8,576 nucleotides of DNA from Lachnospiraceae bacterium (GTDB lineage Bacteria > Bacillota > Clostridia > Lachnospirales > Lachnospiraceae): positions 1 through 8,576 of the forward strand of contig JAFSYD010000303.1 in NCBI GenBank assembly GCA_017443685.1, read 5' to 3'. How positions within the stretch are numbered: position 1 is the stretch's first letter; the number at the start of each line of letters is the position of its first letter. A program made the position numbers and the translations under genes. Below the pieces are notes generated by a model that saw only the letters and a list, made by a program, of their open reading frames with translations, was not told where the DNA came from and ran no database searches. Positions 6,826-8,576 of the stretch are shown here, piece by piece.

Positions 6826-6832
6826 GTGTTTT

Positions 6833-8350
6833 ATGAAACAGCGAATGTTGAAAAAACTGACTGCCGCCGTACTTGCCGCCGCGCTTTGCGTGCCTTTTTT
6901 TGCGTGCACGAAAGCGGATGACGGCCCGCCAGCAGACGAGGCGCAGGACGAAGAGCCTGTCACGACTTATCAGATCGCGGTCTGCCGCTCTTACGACAGC
7001 CCCGTATACGACCAGATCGTGAACGGATTTGCGGATGCACTCTATGATTCCGTCGGCGAAGCACAGATCATATTTAACGACCACACCTTCCAATCGGGCG
7101 AGAACGGGGAAGCCGTTGTATTAAGCATGCTTTCCGCGGACAACGAGCTTGTTTTCTCTGTCGGAGAGGCGGCTTTGTCCGCAGCTGCCGCGGCGACCAC
7201 CACAACGCCGATCGTCGGCGCCGGGGTGATCGATTATCAGGACGCCCTGCACCTGCTTTCCAAGCGCGGCTCCTGGAACCGGCTGACCGGCCGCAATGTG
7301 ACCGGCATCTCCGCGGCACCCTTTATTCCGAGCCAGCTTTCCCTGCTGATCGAAGCGACGCCGGAGCTTAAAACGGTCGGCATTCTTTACAACCCCATCG
7401 ACAGCAACGCCATCTACCAGAACGAAATGCTGGAGGATTATCTCGACGAGGCAGGCATTCCCTGGAAAGAATATGAGATCGCGGTTACGGAGGAATCCGT
7501 CACGGATGATATGCCGGAAGCCGCCGATACGATTCCGACCGTCATTCTGCCGACCACCGTTGTTGCCGCTTCGGGAAAAGAAGGCCCCAACATTGCGGTG
7601 GAAGACATCGGCGAGGAAGGCACCCTGACCGGTATCAACTCCCCGGAATCCACAAGAACGGCCAAAATATCCAAGACCTGGACCGGCGGCAAAGCCGAAA
7701 TGGCAGCGGCTGAAGAAGCCGCAAGCGCCGCTGATGCGGCAAATGGTTCAGCCTCGGCGGGCACGGACGCCTCTTTCGATGCGCCCGCGAACCCCGACGA
7801 CGGGGGCATTTCCTTCGATGCGGCCGTATCCGGCACAGATGCGTCCACCGATACAGCCCTCTCAGGCGCTTCCGATGATCCGTCCATATACGCCGCCCCC
7901 GCCCCTGCTGCCGAAGGCCTTTCCCCCGACGAGTCCGCGGAAAAGATCATACGCCTTGCCTGCGAGGAATGCAGTGTTCTTTATATCTCGGCGGAAAGCA
8001 AGCTGACCGACCGGATTGACATGATCGCGCGGCTGGCCGGCGAAAACGGCGTGTCCACGATCGGGGGTGACCTTATCCTCGGCGAAAAAACCCTCGCCTG
8101 TATGTATTCCGACCCGTATGATCAGGGCTACCGCGCGGGCAAAGTTGCCGTGCGCATCCTCGTTGACGGCGAAGACGCCTCCGCGATCAAAATCGGCCAG
8201 CCGAAAGAAGATAATCTGCAAAAATTGTATCAGGATTCTGTCGCGAATTCCCTCGGGCTTTCCTTCCCGAAGTCCTTTTCGGACATCGACGAGTTCCTCG
8301 CAGCCTACGTTCCGGGAACCAATACGAAGCGTGTAAGCAAAGATAAGTAA
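6833..8350 (+). CDS. ABC-transporter substrate-binding lipoprotein (TrpX/ABC_sub_bind type) with a large internal insertion
   Basis: This is a 505-residue exported lipoprotein of the PF04392-like substrate-binding family. It has a basic n-region and a hydrophobic core, then a lipobox-like P-F-F-A-C with the lipid Cys at 25. The N-terminal lobe (about 45-218) shows family features: an opening Y-Q-I-A-V strand, T-T-T-P-I-V-G-A (123-130), R-N-V-T-G-I-S (154-160) and T-V-G-I-L-Y-N-P (181-188). The second lobe resumes at about 365 with the E-C-S-V-L-Y-I-S strand, G-G-D-L-I-L-G and Y-D-Q-G-Y-R-A-G-K. Between them, residues ~219-364 form a low-complexity Ala/Ser/Asp/Gly/Thr-rich stretch, where related proteins go straight from strand to helix. 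Family substrates include tryptophan and other small molecules; this ligand cannot be assigned. No permease or ATPase gene is adjacent in the window. No ribosome binding site precedes the ATG at 6833 or the alternative at 6845. Confidence 0.85.
   Translation: MKQRMLKKLTAAVLAAALCVPFFACTKADDGPPADEAQDEEPVTTYQIAVCRSYDSPVYDQIVNGFADALYDSVGEAQIIFNDHTFQSGENGEAVVLSMLSADNELVFSVGEAALSAAAAATTTTPIVGAGVIDYQDALHLLSKRGSWNRLTGRNVTGISAAPFIPSQLSLLIEATPELKTVGILYNPIDSNAIYQNEMLEDYLDEAGIPWKEYEIAVTEESVTDDMPEAADTIPTVILPTTVVAASGKEGPNIAVEDIGEEGTLTGINSPESTRTAKISKTWTGGKAEMAAAEEAASAADAANGSASAGTDASFDAPANPDDGGISFDAAVSGTDASTDTALSGASDDPSIYAAPAPAAEGLSPDESAEKIIRLACEECSVLYISAESKLTDRIDMIARLAGENGVSTIGGDLILGEKTLACMYSDPYDQGYRAGKVAVRILVDGEDASAIKIGQPKEDNLQKLYQDSVANSLGLSFPKSFSDIDEFLAAYVPGTNTKRVSKDK
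7490..7927 (+). other. Low-complexity insertion inside the substrate-binding protein
   Basis: This segment encodes residues ~219-364 of the lipoprotein. The first half is mixed, with several acidic and Thr/Val residues. The second half (from about 7700) is rich in Ala, Ser, Asp and Gly. It contains two copies of the short motif G-T-D-A-S (residues 310-314 and 334-338) within loosely similar surroundings, and ends in an Ala-Pro run (A-A-P-A-P-A-A). It keeps the reading frame on both sides. It looks like a disordered surface loop or spacer rather than a folded domain. Confidence 0.6.
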
Positions 8351-8370
8351 CACTATAAAGCAGCGCGGCG

Positions 8371-8388
8371 CGGCTGTCAACACAGCCG
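8371..8388. repeat. Inverted repeat in the convergent intergenic gap
   Basis: CGGCTGT and ACAGCCG form a perfect 7-bp stem around a CAAC loop, between the ends of the two convergent genes. No T-run follows on either strand, so it is not a canonical intrinsic terminator. It may still slow polymerase or protect the 3' ends from both sides. The 67-bp gap (8351-8417) holds nothing else I can support. Confidence 0.4.
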
Positions 8389-8417
8389 GGACATATTCCA
8401 TGCCGCACTTTGATCTG

Positions 8418-8576
8418 TCAAGACAGGCTTTTCATATAACTATCGGTATATTCCTTTAATTCTTCCACTACATCCTCCGGCGCTGCCAGCCAAACGCCCG
8501 GACCCAGCCCGAACAGCCATCCGAAGAAATGCCGGCTGACATTCACATCGACCCAGAACTCACTGTGGGTCTCATC
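8418..8576 (-). CDS. WYL-domain transcriptional regulator, C-terminal part (runs off the right edge)
   Basis: Only the last 52 codons are in the window, on the minus strand, ending at TGA (8420-8418). The sequence contains S-R-H-F-F-G-W-L-F-G-L-G followed by P-E-D-V-V-E-E-L-K-E. This is the typical end of WYL regulators: the WCX C-terminal extension with its conserved F-x-G-W and the final P-E-x-V-V-E-E-(L/M) helix. Such proteins usually have an N-terminal DNA-binding HTH and a WYL ligand-sensing domain, both outside the window. It converges on the substrate-binding protein gene, so it need not regulate it. The identification is by pattern from a short fragment. Confidence 0.75.
   Translation of the reverse strand, partial: DETHSEFWVDVNVSRHFFGWLFGLGPGVWLAAPEDVVEELKEYTDSYMKSLS

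Noticed and set aside
6734..6832. Upstream start for the substrate-binding protein at 6734
   Set aside because: It would overlap the start of comFC, lie upstream of the likely promoter, and put about 33 residues before the signal peptide.
6797..7093. N-terminal extension of comFC into the divergent gene
   Set aside because: It would overlap the lipoprotein coding region and its promoter. The start at 6796 has a strong ribosome binding site and fits the family's N-terminal zinc cluster.
7438..7950. Minus-strand open frame (170 codons) opposite the lipoprotein insertion
   Set aside because: The antisense of an Ala/Ser/Asp-rich region naturally stays open. It gives another low-complexity Ala/Ser/Val protein with no start signal.
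7862..8401. Minus-strand open frame (179 codons) opposite the second lobe of the substrate-binding protein
   Set aside because: It is antisense to a conserved domain, and no ribosome binding site or family match is visible.
8415..8430. CTGTC-AA-GACAG inverted repeat followed by a few T residues, as a terminator for the lipoprotein gene
   Set aside because: The 2-nt loop is too small for a stable hairpin, the T-run is only four bases, and it overlaps the end of the WYL gene.

Overview
The window looks like chromosomal DNA from a Gram-positive anaerobe of the Firmicutes, most likely a clostridial (Lachnospiraceae-like) species. The basis is the CdaA/CdaR c-di-AMP pair, an HPr with both the His and Ser phosphorylation sites, ComFC beside a YvyF-type zinc-ribbon protein, strong AGGAGG-type ribosome binding sites and a lipoprotein substrate-binding protein. 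Base composition appears slightly above half GC by eye. I see no mobile element, CRISPR array, tRNA or rRNA.

Layout: from about 6796 down to 1, eight complete genes and the first codons of a ninth lie head to tail on the minus strand. In transcription order they are comFC, a YvyF-like protein, a small two-helix membrane protein, a larger polytopic membrane protein, cdaA, cdaR, an HPr-family protein, leuA, and a gene that runs off the left edge. Spacings are short: 46, 9, 10 and 38 nt, an 11-bp overlap, 25 nt, 1 nt, and an ATGA overlap. No terminator is visible between them, so a single long operon or a set of nested transcripts is likely. On the plus strand, an orphan ABC-transporter substrate-binding lipoprotein (6833-8350) diverges from comFC across a 36-bp gap. 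That gap carries a near-consensus sigma-A promoter. At the right edge, the C-terminus of a WYL-domain regulator converges on it.

Functional reading: the core of the minus-strand cluster is c-di-AMP synthesis, with the membrane diadenylate cyclase CdaA and its YbbR-domain partner CdaR. Firmicutes often have glmM next; here the next genes are an HPr phosphocarrier and leucine biosynthesis (leuA). Upstream of cdaA are two membrane proteins I cannot assign, which are candidates for envelope or c-di-AMP accessory roles. The most unusual single gene is the substrate-binding lipoprotein. It carries about 145 residues of Ala/Ser/Asp/Gly/Thr-rich sequence inserted inside the conserved fold, and its promoter geometry predicts a leaderless or nearly leaderless mRNA.

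I did not find a clearly novel multi-gene system. Most of the window is ordinary core genome, with a few features that merit a check.
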